A stretch of DNA of 64,000 nt from an uncultured Bacteroidota bacterium (GCA_937901965.1 CALGSW010000014.1:65292-129291); one strand, 5' to 3'; shown: positions 17,220 through 26,509, counted from the stretch's first letter. The notes: generated by a model from the sequence alone, not told the origin. Translations and numbers: made by a program.

Positions 17220-18629
17220 TTATAATTCCTTGCGCAATCTTGCAATAGGTATATTTAACTGCTCCCTGTACTTGGCAACAGTTCTTCTGGCTACTTTGTA
17301 TCCTTTGTCACTCAAAACAGTAACAAGCTCCTCATCTGTCAGGGGCTTTTTCTTATCTTCCACATCAATACTGGAAGCCAGGATATTTTTAATTTCACGG
17401 GTAGAGACCTCTTCACCGCTGTCTGTCATTAATCCCTCAGAGAAAAAGTATTTAAGTGGATAAATTCCAAAATGAGTCTGAATATATTTACAATTAACAA
17501 CACGAGAAATTGTTGAGATATCAAGATTTGTTTTCTCAGCAATATTCTTTAAAACCATGGGTTTGAGTTTTGTTTCATCTCCCTCTATGAAATACTCTCT
17601 CTGAAAATCAATAATAGCATTCATTGTATTCTCAAGAGTGTTGTGGCGTTGTCTTATTGCCTCAATAAACCACTTTGCCGAATCAAGCTTCTGCTTAACA
17701 AAAGTGGCTGCCTCCTTTCCCTCTCTGCTTGATGAATTTGCCGACGTTACCAGCAAATCTGCATATCTCTTGTTCACCTTAAGCTCCGGCACAGAGAATC
17801 TTGGCATTGTCATAATGAGTTCGCCATCCTTATATTCCAGAAGAAAATCAGGAACAACCTGCTGAGCCTGCTCAGCATAAGAGTCGTCAATCTGACCTCC
17901 GGGTCTTGGATTCAGGTGAATAATCTCCTCAATGGCACTCTTAAGGTCATCCTCAGTGATGCCCATCCTGGATATTATCTTACTATAGTGCTTTTTTGTA
18001 AATTCAGAGAAATAATCTTCAAGAATCTCCTTTGCCATTCTCTGATAAGGGGTCTCCTTTTTTGAGCATATCTGAAGCAGCAGGCACTCCCTGAGATCCC
18101 TTGCACCAATACCGGCAGGTTCAAATTCCTGAATTTTTGCGAGTATCCTCTCAACCTCGGCCTGATCTGTTACTATACCCTGCTTGAAAGCAATATCATC
18201 TGCCAGGGACTCTGTATCCCGGCGAAGATATCCGTCATCATCAAGTGAGCCTATAATGTATCTTGCTATAGTCTTGGAGTGCTCATCCATTTCGCTGAAC
18301 CCAAGCTGGGATATCAGACTCTGATGAAAACTTTCCCTCACAGAGAACACATTGTACTCCTGCTTAATATCCTTTCCCTGATTGTTTGTGTATAATTTAT
18401 ATGAAGGTATCTGATCCTCTGCGCTATAATCACTTAATGATAAATTGCCCGGCTCACTGTCATCTCTATCCTCGTCATCAACACCTTCGTCCAGTACAGG
18501 GTTCTCCTCCAGCTCCTTTTTAATCCTCTGCTCAAGTTCCAGCGTGGGCAACTCCAGTAATTTTATGGTCTGAATCTGGAGTGGAGAGAGCTTCTGTTGT
18601 AACTTTTGCTGTAAACCTTGTTTTAACAT
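17220..18629 (-). CDS. rpoN: RNA polymerase sigma-54 factor
   Basis: A 469-residue protein with the three parts of sigma-54: a Gln/Leu-rich activator-interacting N-terminus (1-50: 'LQQKLQQKLSPLQIQTIKLLELP'-like, then LEQRI), the core-binding domain (about 100-290, with 'EFEPAGIGARDLRECLLLQ'), and the DNA-binding domain with the RpoN box 'ARRTVAKYRE' near residue 445. It directs transcription that needs AAA+ enhancer-binding proteins; none is coded in this window. A TATCTTTG box lies about 20 bases upstream. Confidence 0.95.
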   Translation of the reverse strand: MLKQGLQQKLQQKLSPLQIQTIKLLELPTLELEQRIKKELEENPVLDEGVDDEDRDDSEPGNLSLSDYSAEDQIPSYKLYTNNQGKDIKQEYNVFSVRESFHQSLISQLGFSEMDEHSKTIARYIIGSLDDDGYLRRDTESLADDIAFKQGIVTDQAEVERILAKIQEFEPAGIGARDLRECLLLQICSKKETPYQRMAKEILEDYFSEFTKKHYSKIISRMGITEDDLKSAIEEIIHLNPRPGGQIDDSYAEQAQQVVPDFLLEYKDGELIMTMPRFSVPELKVNKRYADLLVTSANSSSREGKEAATFVKQKLDSAKWFIEAIRQRHNTLENTMNAIIDFQREYFIEGDETKLKPMVLKNIAEKTNLDISTISRVVNCKYIQTHFGIYPLKYFFSEGLMTDSGEEVSTREIKNILASSIDVEDKKKPLTDEELVTVLSDKGYKVARRTVAKYREQLNIPIARLRKEL

Positions 18630-18649
18630 ATTATAGGTCTGCGTTTATG

Positions 18650-18657
18650 CAAAGATA
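18650..18657 (-). promoter_or_regulatory. minus-7 box of rpoN
   Basis: TATCTTTG on the minus strand, an exact TAnnTTTG match, 20 bases before the rpoN ATG and inside the 69-base divergent spacer shared with the acyltransferase gene at 18699. On the plus strand the spacer holds a near match, TAACTTCG. Confidence 0.5.
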
Positions 18658-18698
18658 TGATTTTTATTTAACTTCGCACTCAGAATAAACCCGCGTCT

Positions 18699-19526
18699 AT
18701 GAACGAAAAAGAGAATAATCTCCGCATTGATGTAGAGGGAGTGATAGGTTCAAAAAACCCACGATTACTCAAGGTTATTCCCTCTTTCATGATTAATCTG
18801 GTTAAGAAATTAATCCACCAGAGGGAGATAAACGAAATTCTTGAAAACTACGGTCACCTGAAGGGCAAAGCATTCGCAAATGCTGCACTGAATGATCTGG
18901 GGATACAATATAAGATTCACGGATTGGAGAAAATAGGCAAGAACCGCAGATATATGTTTGTCTCAAATCATCCGCTTGGCGGACTTGACGGGATGATCCT
19001 CATAGATGTGTTTGGAGAGATGTTTGATAATGTCAAGTTTGTGGTCAACGATTTGCTTATGCATATTGAACCTCTGAGGAGTGTGTTTGTTCCTGTAAAC
19101 AAATACGGGAGACAAAACATTGATAACGCCAAGATGATAATTGACGCATACGACTCAGATGCACAAATTCTCTATTTTCCCGCAGGTCTGTGTTCAAGAA
19201 TGGTTAATGGTAAAATAACAGACTTAACGTGGAAGAAGAGCTTTGTGAACCAAGCCATAAAACACGGGAGGGATATTGTGCCAATATTCTTTGGCGGACG
19301 AAACTCAACATTCTTTTACAAGTTTGCCAACATCAGAAAATCGTTGGGCATTAAATTTAATTATGAAACTTTACTTCTCCCGCATGAGATGTTCAGGCAG
19401 AGAAATGCTATCTTTGACATATTCATAGGAGACCCCGTACCTCACGAGACACTGGTTGAGGAGGGGAATCCTGCGTACTGGAGCGAGAGACTGAGAAGTG
19501 AAGTTTACAATCTAAACAGATTATAA
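18699..19526 (+). CDS. glsA: PlsC-type O-acyltransferase of glycine (amino acid) lipid synthesis
   Basis: A 275-residue acyltransferase. The acyl-transfer motif is 'VSNHPLGGLDG' (His91, Asp97), a HX5D variant typical of the Bacteroidetes hemolysin/OlsA-like branch, followed by 'FVPVNKYGRQN' and 'ILYFPAGLCSR' (the FPEG-like block). The next gene, one base after the stop, is an OlsB-like GNAT acyltransferase; this pair corresponds to glsA/glsB of Bacteroides thetaiotaomicron, which make glycine and serine-glycine lipids. In that scheme this enzyme adds the second acyl chain in ester linkage to the N-acyl product. Assignment rests on motif and gene pair. Confidence 0.75.
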   Translation: MNEKENNLRIDVEGVIGSKNPRLLKVIPSFMINLVKKLIHQREINEILENYGHLKGKAFANAALNDLGIQYKIHGLEKIGKNRRYMFVSNHPLGGLDGMILIDVFGEMFDNVKFVVNDLLMHIEPLRSVFVPVNKYGRQNIDNAKMIIDAYDSDAQILYFPAGLCSRMVNGKITDLTWKKSFVNQAIKHGRDIVPIFFGGRNSTFFYKFANIRKSLGIKFNYETLLLPHEMFRQRNAIFDIFIGDPVPHETLVEEGNPAYWSERLRSEVYNLNRL

Positions 19527-19527
19527 T

Positions 19528-20532
19528 ATGGAGCCGGTAATACAACCCGTTGACAGAAAGCTCATAATTGACGAGCTTACTGCTGACAAGTTCGTTCGGA
19601 ACACAAGAAAAGGAGACAACAAAATATACGAAATAACATACCATGACTCTCCCCACACAATGAGAGAGCTTGGCAGACTGAGGGAGATCTCCTTCAGACT
19701 TGCAGGTGGGGGTACTGGGAAACCACTTGATATTGACGAGTTTGATACAGATCCAAGATATCCGTATAAACAACTTATTGTGTGGGATCCAAAAGATCAG
19801 GAGGTGCTGGGTGCCTACAGGTATATTCATTGCAGAGGGTTGGATCCCAAACATCTGGCAACAAGCGAACTTTTCAATTTTTCCGATGAGTTTATCAAGG
19901 ACTATATGCCGTACACAATAGAGCTTGGCAGGTCTTTTATTCAGCCTAACTATCAAAGTACAAATATAAGGCGCAAAGGACTATTTGCCCTTGACAATCT
20001 GTGGGACGGCCTGGGGGCACTTATGCTCCGGCATCCAAACAATAAGTACTTCTTTGGTAAGGTTACTATGTATACATCTTACCATATGAACGCAAGGAAT
20101 ATTCTTCTCAATTTTCTTAATCAGTATTTTCCGGACCCGTCAAAACTGGTTACACCTATAATACCTCTGGATTACGATAGTCTCAATCCATATTACAGGG
20201 AGATGTTTGCCGATATGGATTACAAGGATGCATACAAACTTATGTCAAAAGAGGTAAGAGAGCTGGGAGAACATATTCCGCCGCTTATTAACTCATACAT
20301 GAATCTCTCGCCTAATATGAAGGTATTTGGTACTGCCATAAATGAGCACTTTGGCGGCGTTGAAGAGACCGGGATACTCGTGAGCATTAAAGATGTATAT
20401 CCGGAAAAAATCGAGAGATATTTGACTCCGCTTCTTGCACTGGCAGAAAAGTTCAGAACAAAGTGGTGGCTTACAACAAAAGAGCTCGCAGCAAGGGCAA
20501 GAAGAAAAAAGAGGCAGAATAAGAGAGATTAA
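19528..20532 (+). CDS. glsB: OlsB-like GNAT N-acyltransferase of glycine (amino acid) lipid synthesis
   Basis: A 334-residue protein with the hemolysin-type acetyltransferase fold (acyl-ACP-dependent GNAT) in its first two thirds: 'LGRLREISFRLAG' near 50, 'YRYIHCRG' and 'YTIELGRSFIQPNYQ' in the middle, then 'LGALMLRHPNNKYFFGKVTMY'. This is the OlsB/GlsB arrangement, which puts a 3-hydroxy fatty acid on the amine of glycine. It is longer than OlsB of proteobacteria by a C-terminal domain, as is usual in Bacteroidetes, and ends in a Lys/Arg-rich tail. It is one base from the PlsC-type partner gene; amino-acid specificity is taken from B. thetaiotaomicron, not read from the sequence. Confidence 0.75.
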   Translation: MEPVIQPVDRKLIIDELTADKFVRNTRKGDNKIYEITYHDSPHTMRELGRLREISFRLAGGGTGKPLDIDEFDTDPRYPYKQLIVWDPKDQEVLGAYRYIHCRGLDPKHLATSELFNFSDEFIKDYMPYTIELGRSFIQPNYQSTNIRRKGLFALDNLWDGLGALMLRHPNNKYFFGKVTMYTSYHMNARNILLNFLNQYFPDPSKLVTPIIPLDYDSLNPYYREMFADMDYKDAYKLMSKEVRELGEHIPPLINSYMNLSPNMKVFGTAINEHFGGVEETGILVSIKDVYPEKIERYLTPLLALAEKFRTKWWLTTKELAARARRKKRQNKRD

Positions 20533-21041
20533 AGAGGTGGGAAGTTTATACTCTCTCTAACTACAAATGCAGCCGGATACTCGGCCGAAATTTCGTTCAG
20601 AAGCTTCATAGCCTCTGATTTTGTCCTGAAATCACCAACCGTAACTTTAAAGAAAGGACTTTCATGGCTCCAGTAAGCGCGAACAGATGAATATCTGCTT
20701 AAGAATCCGTTCATTACCTCTTGTGATCTGGCTCTGGCATTCTGTTTATTATCAAAGAATATTCTCACCCTGAATCCGGTAAGCCTTTTCACCGCAGCTG
20801 CCTCAATATTTGTATTCACGGCATCAGCCATACTTCTGCTCTGAGAAATTATCACTCTTGCACCAGATGGCCCGGATTCTGCAATCAATCCGAGTATGTT
20901 TTTATTATAGAATGCCGAATCCATTACAGGCGGATTAACCACAATCAGAGAGTCCGGCTTTGTTGCTGTAAGCTCCTGAGCAATGGACTCAACGGCAAAT
21001 CCAAAGACAAAAAAATATAAAACCAGAATTAATTTTCTCAT
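20529..21041 (-). CDS. Exported SPOR-like domain protein
   Basis: A 170-residue protein with a signal peptide (1-21) and, after a short linker, a C-terminal domain at about 88-165 that looks like a SPOR fold: 'GFRVRIFFDNKQNARARSQEVMNGFL' followed by 'PFFKVTVGDFRTKSEAMKLLNEI' and a closing strand 'AAFVVRESI'. SPOR domains bind denuded glycan strands of peptidoglycan at division sites. It is co-transcribed with the LEA-like lipoprotein gene just upstream and converges, with a four-base overlap, on the GNAT gene. Confidence 0.75.
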   Translation of the reverse strand: MRKLILVLYFFVFGFAVESIAQELTATKPDSLIVVNPPVMDSAFYNKNILGLIAESGPSGARVIISQSRSMADAVNTNIEAAAVKRLTGFRVRIFFDNKQNARARSQEVMNGFLSRYSSVRAYWSHESPFFKVTVGDFRTKSEAMKLLNEISAEYPAAFVVRESINFPPL

Positions 21042-21042
21042 T

Positions 21043-21507
21043 TTAAAATCTTTTAATCAGTTTTTCAAGCGGTAAATTCTTGAATTTAAAGACCCTCTTA
21101 TTCCCCTTATCATTTGATACCACCCCTCTTGCATCTATTTCAAAATCTGACATTTTCCAACTATTTATATTGAGCCCCATAGAAAAGAGTGAGAGCGGGT
21201 CAAGAAGTTCAACATTAAATCTTGCTTTGCTTGTTGTAGTTTTGCCTCTCTCAATCATCTCTGATTCAATCAGCGTAAACTGTGCAAAATTTACTCTCTC
21301 TTTGGTAAGGAAGCCATCTGCTCCTGTTATGGTCAGATCTCTCAGTGATCCGTTTTTTACAACAAACTCTACCTCAACCTCAGCTCTGGATGTACTGTGT
21401 ATTTTTACATCACTGAGCTTAATGTTCACGATTTCAATTTCACTATACCTGTTACAGCCTGTTAAAGCTATAATAATCAATGCTGTAATAAGGACAATTC
21501 TCTTCAT
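21043..21507 (-). CDS. LEA type 2-like lipoprotein
   Basis: A 154-residue protein with lipobox ITGC (Cys18). The rest is a single beta-sandwich with pattern 'VEVEFVVKNGSLRDLTITGADGFL...' and 'KTTTSKARFNVELLDPLSLF', which resembles the LEA_2/WHy fold seen in small bacterial lipoproteins. Function unknown. It starts an operon with the SPOR protein; a TAACTTTG box lies 19 bases before the ATG, back-to-back with the miaB promoter. Confidence 0.55.
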   Translation of the reverse strand: MKRIVLITALIIIALTGCNRYSEIEIVNIKLSDVKIHSTSRAEVEVEFVVKNGSLRDLTITGADGFLTKERVNFAQFTLIESEMIERGKTTTSKARFNVELLDPLSLFSMGLNINSWKMSDFEIDARGVVSNDKGNKRVFKFKNLPLEKLIKRF

Positions 21508-21525
21508 TCAGATTCAAGATTTATG

Positions 21526-21533
21526 CAAAGTTA
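21526..21533 (-). promoter_or_regulatory. minus-7 box of LEA-like/SPOR operon
   Basis: TAACTTTG on the minus strand, matching TAnnTTTG, 18 bases before the lipoprotein ATG. It is divergent from the miaB box at 21543. Confidence 0.5.
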
Positions 21534-21542
21534 TAAAAAAGC

Positions 21543-21550
21543 TATATTTG
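21543..21550 (+). promoter_or_regulatory. minus-7 box of miaB
   Basis: TATATTTG matches TAnnTTTG and lies 20 bases before the ATG at 21571. Because this box sits after the first in-frame ATG (21523), it argues for the later start of miaB. Confidence 0.55.
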
Positions 21551-21570
21551 CACCCATTAAACTGATCATA

Positions 21571-22947
21571 ATGACAAACAAATATCATTCCGTAAAACCA
21601 ATAACCGGTGCCGGAGAGAAGAGGCTCTTTATTGAGACATACGGCTGCCAGATGAATGTAAATGACAGCGAAGTAGTTCTCTCAATACTTCAGCCGGCGG
21701 GTTATGCTCTGTGTGAATCTTACAAAGATGCAGACCTTATTCTTATAAATACCTGTTCAATCAGAGATAATGCAGAACAGAGAATATGGGGGCGTCTGGA
21801 TCTCTTCAGACTTGAGAAGATTAAGAGAAAGGGGCTCAGAGTGGGGATACTGGGATGCATGGCCGAGAGGCTTAAAGATGAGTTATTAACCCATACAGCT
21901 GTTGACCTGGTTGCAGGTCCGGACTCATACAGGTCACTGCCCTCTCTTCTTGAAAGCCTTGACAGCGGCAGCAAACAGATTAATACTCTCCTCTCACAGG
22001 AGGAGACTTATGCAGATATCTCACCTGTAAGAATGGATAAAAACGGAGTCTCCTCATTCATATCCATTATGAGAGGATGCAACAATATGTGCTCATATTG
22101 TGTTGTACCATACGTAAGAGGAGGAGAGCGAAGCAGAGACCCCCGCAGTATAGAGAGAGAGGCGAGAGAATTATTTGAAAACGGATATAAAGAGGTAACC
22201 CTGTTGGGCCAGAATGTAGATTCATACCACTGGATTAATCCGGACAATCCTACAGAGGTTACAACCTTTTCTATGTTACTGGAGATGATTGCGCTGATTA
22301 ATCCTGCCCTGAGGGTAAGGTTCTCCACCTCCCACCCAAAGGATATGAGTGACTCAGTACTTTATACAATGGCAATGTATTCTAACATCTGCAAGCATAT
22401 TCATCTCCCGGTTCAATCCGGAAGTGATGCCATGCTTCTTAAGATGAACAGAAAATACACCAGGGCGGAATATCTCGGGAGGGTTGCAAAAATCAGAGAG
22501 ATTATGCCTGACTGCTCAATATCAACAGATATCATAGCAGGATTTTCAGGGGAGAGCGAAGAGGACCACCTTGATACACTCTCTGTAATGAGAGAGGTGG
22601 GATACTACACTGCTTTTATGTTTCAGTACTCTGAAAGGCCCAACACAAAAGCGGCAAGAAGATATCCCGATGATGTGCCTGCTGAGGTAAAGGGCAGACG
22701 GCTGGATGAGGTTATAAAGCTACAGAAGGAGTTGTCGCTTGCAAACAATAAGGCAGATCTTGGAAAAGAGTTTGAGGTACTTGTTGAAGGGTTTTCAAAG
22801 AAATCAAAAGCCGAACTCACCGGGAGGACACAGCAGAACAAAGTGGTTGTATTTCCGGCAGGAGGTCACAAGACCGGAGATTATGTATGGGTTAAGGTGG
22901 AGTCCTGCACATCGGCTACACTAATTGGAAAAGAGATAACCAGATAG
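21571..22947 (+). CDS. miaB: tRNA-2-methylthio-N6-dimethylallyladenosine synthase
   Basis: About 458 residues from the preferred ATG. Domains in order: N-terminal MTTase domain with 'YGCQMNVNDSE', 'NTCSIRDNAEQ' and 'GCMAER' (three iron-sulfur Cys), radical SAM domain with 'RGCNNMCSYC', and C-terminal TRAM domain ('AELTGRTQQNKVVVF'). The enzyme adds a methylthio group to i6A37 of tRNAs reading UNN codons. A frame extension to 21523 includes the promoter box and is rejected. OsmC follows 26 bases later and may be co-transcribed. Confidence 0.95.
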   Translation: MTNKYHSVKPITGAGEKRLFIETYGCQMNVNDSEVVLSILQPAGYALCESYKDADLILINTCSIRDNAEQRIWGRLDLFRLEKIKRKGLRVGILGCMAERLKDELLTHTAVDLVAGPDSYRSLPSLLESLDSGSKQINTLLSQEETYADISPVRMDKNGVSSFISIMRGCNNMCSYCVVPYVRGGERSRDPRSIEREARELFENGYKEVTLLGQNVDSYHWINPDNPTEVTTFSMLLEMIALINPALRVRFSTSHPKDMSDSVLYTMAMYSNICKHIHLPVQSGSDAMLLKMNRKYTRAEYLGRVAKIREIMPDCSISTDIIAGFSGESEEDHLDTLSVMREVGYYTAFMFQYSERPNTKAARRYPDDVPAEVKGRRLDEVIKLQKELSLANNKADLGKEFEVLVEGFSKKSKAELTGRTQQNKVVVFPAGGHKTGDYVWVKVESCTSATLIGKEITR

Positions 22948-22973
22948 ACAAATAAAAACAAATTATAAACGCT

Positions 22974-23384
22974 ATGACAAAGATTCGTACATTTTACATT
23001 GGAAACCTTAAGACAGAGGCAGAGCATCTTAAGTCAGGGAGTAAGCTTATGACTGAAGCTCCGGAAGATAATAACGGTAAGGGGGAGATGTTCTCTCCAA
23101 CTGACCTGTTTGCCACCTCACTTGGCTCTTGCATGATGACTATTATGGGAATAGCTGCTCAGGCTCACGGTTTTTCAGTTGACGGGATGAGAATTGAAAC
23201 AGAGAAGATAATGGCTTCAAACCCACGCCGGGTTGCTGAACTTAAGCTTGACATCTACCTCCCTCAGAAATACTCAGACAGAGAGATGAGATTTATTGAG
23301 AGCTCTGTCAAGACATGTCCTGTTGCAAACAGCATTCACCCTGATATTATCAAGACAATAACATATCATCAGTCTGAAGAGTAA
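22974..23384 (+). CDS. OsmC-family peroxide reductase-like protein
   Basis: A 136-residue protein of the OsmC/Ohr superfamily. The two reactive cysteines are present: Cys53 in 'TSLGSCMMTIMG' and Cys115 in 'SVKTCPVANSIHP'. The spacing and the 'ATSLGSC' motif point to the YhfA/OsmC-like branch rather than Ohr. Members reduce organic peroxides with thiols. It lies behind miaB and faces the riboswitch-controlled lipoprotein gene, with a hairpin in the 61-base gap. Confidence 0.88.
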   Translation: MTKIRTFYIGNLKTEAEHLKSGSKLMTEAPEDNNGKGEMFSPTDLFATSLGSCMMTIMGIAAQAHGFSVDGMRIETEKIMASNPRRVAELKLDIYLPQKYSDREMRFIESSVKTCPVANSIHPDIIKTITYHQSEE

Positions 23385-23426
23385 AAAGAGGGCCCGGTCA
23401 ATGGCAGTTGACCGAGCCCCTCTCTT
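23385..23426 (-). terminator. Hairpin terminator between convergent genes
   Basis: A long GC-rich stem: AGAGGGCCCGGTCAA (from 23387) pairs with TTGACCGAGCCCCTCT (to 23423) with one bulge. On the minus strand it is followed by a T-run (CTCTTTTTAC), so it terminates the DUF5074 gene; it also lies just behind OsmC and may act in both directions. Confidence 0.7.
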
Positions 23427-23445
23427 CAGCGACAACTTTCAATAA

Positions 23446-24522
23446 TCAGAAGAAGAGATAGCGGCTGGTGCCTATTCCTGCACCGGCCGTTGTCTTTATA
23501 ACTCCATCCGAAGCAGCTACCTTAAGCAGGGAGTTAGAAGAGAAACTTGTCTCAGCTGTAAAAATGTTTCCGGTTGACGGACTTACTCCAACACCATAAA
23601 ACATTGTTCCTCCCAAAACCTCTGTAATGCTGTAATTTGAGACATCCATAGAGAATATAGATGCCCCGGCAGGATTATAGTTTGCATCATACTCAGTCTT
23701 GTAAGTGTAGATTTTTTTACCCTTTCCGTCTGCAGTAATAAATCCATCCATAGAGTCAACCGGGATATCTACAACCTTATCAGCTACCAGAGTTACAGGA
23801 TCAATTCTTACCAAACCCTTGTCTGGGAATGATACCCAGAGTTTGTATGAGCTGTCAAATACAAGATGCTTTGCATTTCCGGTAACTCCGGATGGCCTTA
23901 TGGTTGTAATAACCGGGTAATCTTCTCTTGAGGCGTCAAAAACTCTTACACCCTCTTTTACCGCTACAAAAAGCCTTGTACCGAACATAGCTATACCCTC
24001 TGCATCTGTTCCTGCAGGAATTCTTTTAATGAAAGCCTTGGTTACTGCATCATAAACAGCAATATATGAATCGGGATACTCCCACCATCCAAAATCATTA
24101 ACTATATAATCATAATCCCAGTTTGTCACATATAGTTTATCACCGGCAAAAATCATATTTCGCGGGGAGGCGAGTGAGTTTGTTATTGTGGACTTTAACT
24201 TTCCCGTTGCAGCATCAATAATATCAATTTTATCCGGATTGTTGCAAACCAGATAGGCCTCTTTCTGAGGAGAAACTGTACCTGAAATTATTGTCGCTCC
24301 TATTGATATACCATTAGCTGTTTCATAAACCCTGTTTGTTATGGTCATTGTCTTCTCGTCAAAGAGAGAGAGACTCGCTGAGTGCTCTGTAAAATTACCC
24401 TGGTTAATAACCAGCACCTTCTGTTCAAAAGTAATCTCCGGATTGGGATTGTCCTTTTCACACGATGCAAGGAATAGAATTGCAAACACAGCAATAAAAA
24501 GTAAATGGAAAGCCTTTTTCAT
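23446..24522 (-). CDS. YncE/DUF5074-type beta-propeller lipoprotein (cobalamin-regulated)
   Basis: A 358-residue lipoprotein (lipobox LASC, Cys21) whose body is a set of repeated four-strand blades ('LVINQGNFTEHSASLSLFD', 'AYLVCNNPDKIDIID', 'KLYVTNWDYDYI', 'GIAMFGTRLFVAV'), typical of YncE/DUF5074 beta-propellers. The gene lies 26 bases behind the TonB receptor that has a cobalamin riboswitch, so it shares that control. In Bacteroidetes such surface lipoproteins accompany B12 receptors, probably helping capture of corrinoids. The binding role is inferred from context. Confidence 0.8.
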   Translation of the reverse strand: MKKAFHLLFIAVFAILFLASCEKDNPNPEITFEQKVLVINQGNFTEHSASLSLFDEKTMTITNRVYETANGISIGATIISGTVSPQKEAYLVCNNPDKIDIIDAATGKLKSTITNSLASPRNMIFAGDKLYVTNWDYDYIVNDFGWWEYPDSYIAVYDAVTKAFIKRIPAGTDAEGIAMFGTRLFVAVKEGVRVFDASREDYPVITTIRPSGVTGNAKHLVFDSSYKLWVSFPDKGLVRIDPVTLVADKVVDIPVDSMDGFITADGKGKKIYTYKTEYDANYNPAGASIFSMDVSNYSITEVLGGTMFYGVGVSPSTGNIFTAETSFSSNSLLKVAASDGVIKTTAGAGIGTSRYLFF

Positions 24523-24547
24523 TTCTAAAAAAATATTTATAAGTTAG

Positions 24548-26479
24548 TTAAAATCTGTATTGTATATTGATGAGCCAGTTAAAGCCTGGCATAGCGTAAA
24601 ATTTCACATTCTGGTAGCTTACATTGAATATGTTTTTAAGAGTGAACCCTAATAAAAATTCATTCTCCCTGTATATGCCCCTGTATGATACACCGGCATC
24701 TGTAAGTGTATAGGCGGGCAATATGTCGTAAATATCAAGGGTACTCCTTTTTCCTGTATGGCTTAGTGCAACATGGCCTGAGAAATCCCCATAGTCTGCC
24801 CTAAGTGTTGAACGCCATGAGTGCTTAGGCTGATAGGCAAGCTGCTCACCCTTTGCCGGATCCTCTGCCCAGAGAGGGGTAACTGTCCTGATATCGGTAA
24901 AAGCATAACTCCCATTAAGGGACAACTTTATTGAGCTTGAGGAGTAGGTCGCCTCAGCCCCTGCCTCAACCCCTCTTGAGAGAACCTCCGGAATATTTCT
25001 TGGCCTCCATACCTCCCCTGCCGGAAGCCATCTTATCCAATCCTTAACAACACTTCTGTAGCCAGTCACGAATGCCGATGCACTCCAGGCTCCCTCATAC
25101 CACCCCCAGTTAATACCCGCCTCGGTACTTCTGGATTTTTCGCTTTTCAGGTAAACATAATCGCCCCCCCAGTACCGGTCATTAAGAGACGGGATTTTTG
25201 CATTCCCGGACCACGAGCCCCTTACAGATAATGTATGCCCTCCGCTAACAGGAATTTTGACTCTCACATTGACCAGTGGCATAAGCGGAAGTTTCCCCGA
25301 CGATGAGTAGAGGTATCTGGCCCCTATTGAGGCCGATATAATTCCCGCTCCATCTGTCTTGGCCATAAGGTATCCTCCGGCCCTTTTTTCTGTAGCATCA
25401 GTTAGATAAGACTTAACCTCCGGCTTTATTAACTCTCCGTTTACCCCTCCCCTGAGAGAAAAGTGTGATTTTCTGTACTCAGCATCAGCATTAACCATTA
25501 TCCTGTTTGCAGAAATTGTATCCTCCCTGTATCTCTCCATATCGTATGCATACGATGAGGAGGCTCTCCATGAGAGTGAAGATGAACTACCTTCAAGTGA
25601 AGCCGATATTTTAAGGTTATTGTCAAAGATGGAGTTGTGGGTTTCAGGTCTGTCATTAAGAGAGACTGATGGTTGTATCTCTCTGCTGAAGTCAAGATAC
25701 ATAGCAGACGCTGAGAAGGTTCCAAGTACTCCTGCCTTTGCGTGGAGCTCCTGGATTACCCCCCAGTTGGAAATGGCTGAATTGTTGAGGCGTTCAACGG
25801 GTTTACCCGGTTTTGTATTGTTCTCAAATGTGTAGTTGTTGAGTGCTCTGTTAAAGAGAACTGAACTCCTTGACTCAACCTTATTCCCGGAATACCTGTA
25901 AGTTGCCCCTGTAAAGAGAGAGCCAAAACTGCCCGCAGACAACGAGATGTCCCCGCTGTGTCCCTTTACCCATTTTGCACCGGTTTTTAACTTTACAGTG
26001 CCGCCAATACTTCCGTCTCCGTATAGTGCAGAGCCCCCTCCAATATGAATATCCATTGCATCAAAGAAGTATAACGGAATGTGAGAGAGGTCTGCCTGGC
26101 CCATTGTAGGCAGAGACATATTCTGCCCGTTCCAGTCAATTGTGGTGTGCGAAGAGGAGGTACCTCTTATTGAAAGAAATGCATTCATCCCCCTGCCGTA
26201 CTCCTTGATGTATGCAGCATTCTCGGCCTTAATGAAATCTGCAAGGGTGGCACTTTGCATCCTCTTAATAGATTCGCCCGAGTAGGTGATGATATTTGTT
26301 CCCGGGGAGAATCTTTTCAGGTCTGCCGGACCCTGCTTTTTAAATGCTGTAACCGTTACAGAGTCCAGTCTGTTTGCCTTTGAGGAGTCTCTCTGCTGCG
26401 CAAAAAGAGAGACGGCCGGTACAATTGTTTGCACGGCTACAACAGATATGAATACAAATAATGAAAAATAGTTTTTCAT
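24548..26479 (-). CDS. btuB: BtuB-like TonB-dependent outer-membrane receptor
   Basis: About 643 residues from the ATG at 26479. Signal peptide (to about 27), then the plug domain ('VTVTAFKK' TonB-box-like start, 'FIKAENAAYIKEYGRGMNAFLSIRGTSSSHTTI', 'GGGSALYGDGSIGGTVKL'), then a 22-strand barrel ending in 'INIQYRF' with terminal Phe. The reading frame stays open 64 codons further upstream, but that extension is the riboswitch and is not coding. The riboswitch and lipoprotein partner mark it as a corrinoid importer; the symbol is by role, not by close similarity. Confidence 0.88.
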   Translation of the reverse strand: MKNYFSLFVFISVVAVQTIVPAVSLFAQQRDSSKANRLDSVTVTAFKKQGPADLKRFSPGTNIITYSGESIKRMQSATLADFIKAENAAYIKEYGRGMNAFLSIRGTSSSHTTIDWNGQNMSLPTMGQADLSHIPLYFFDAMDIHIGGGSALYGDGSIGGTVKLKTGAKWVKGHSGDISLSAGSFGSLFTGATYRYSGNKVESRSSVLFNRALNNYTFENNTKPGKPVERLNNSAISNWGVIQELHAKAGVLGTFSASAMYLDFSREIQPSVSLNDRPETHNSIFDNNLKISASLEGSSSSLSWRASSSYAYDMERYREDTISANRIMVNADAEYRKSHFSLRGGVNGELIKPEVKSYLTDATEKRAGGYLMAKTDGAGIISASIGARYLYSSSGKLPLMPLVNVRVKIPVSGGHTLSVRGSWSGNAKIPSLNDRYWGGDYVYLKSEKSRSTEAGINWGWYEGAWSASAFVTGYRSVVKDWIRWLPAGEVWRPRNIPEVLSRGVEAGAEATYSSSSIKLSLNGSYAFTDIRTVTPLWAEDPAKGEQLAYQPKHSWRSTLRADYGDFSGHVALSHTGKRSTLDIYDILPAYTLTDAGVSYRGIYRENEFLLGFTLKNIFNVSYQNVKFYAMPGFNWLINIQYRF

Positions 26480-26509
26480 CGCTCTCTTTTTCCCGAAAGT
26501 TCGATTAAA

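Noticed and set aside
21523..21570. Longer N-terminus for MiaB
   Set aside because: The stretch contains the TATATTTG promoter box; conserved sequence starts shortly after the ATG at 21571.
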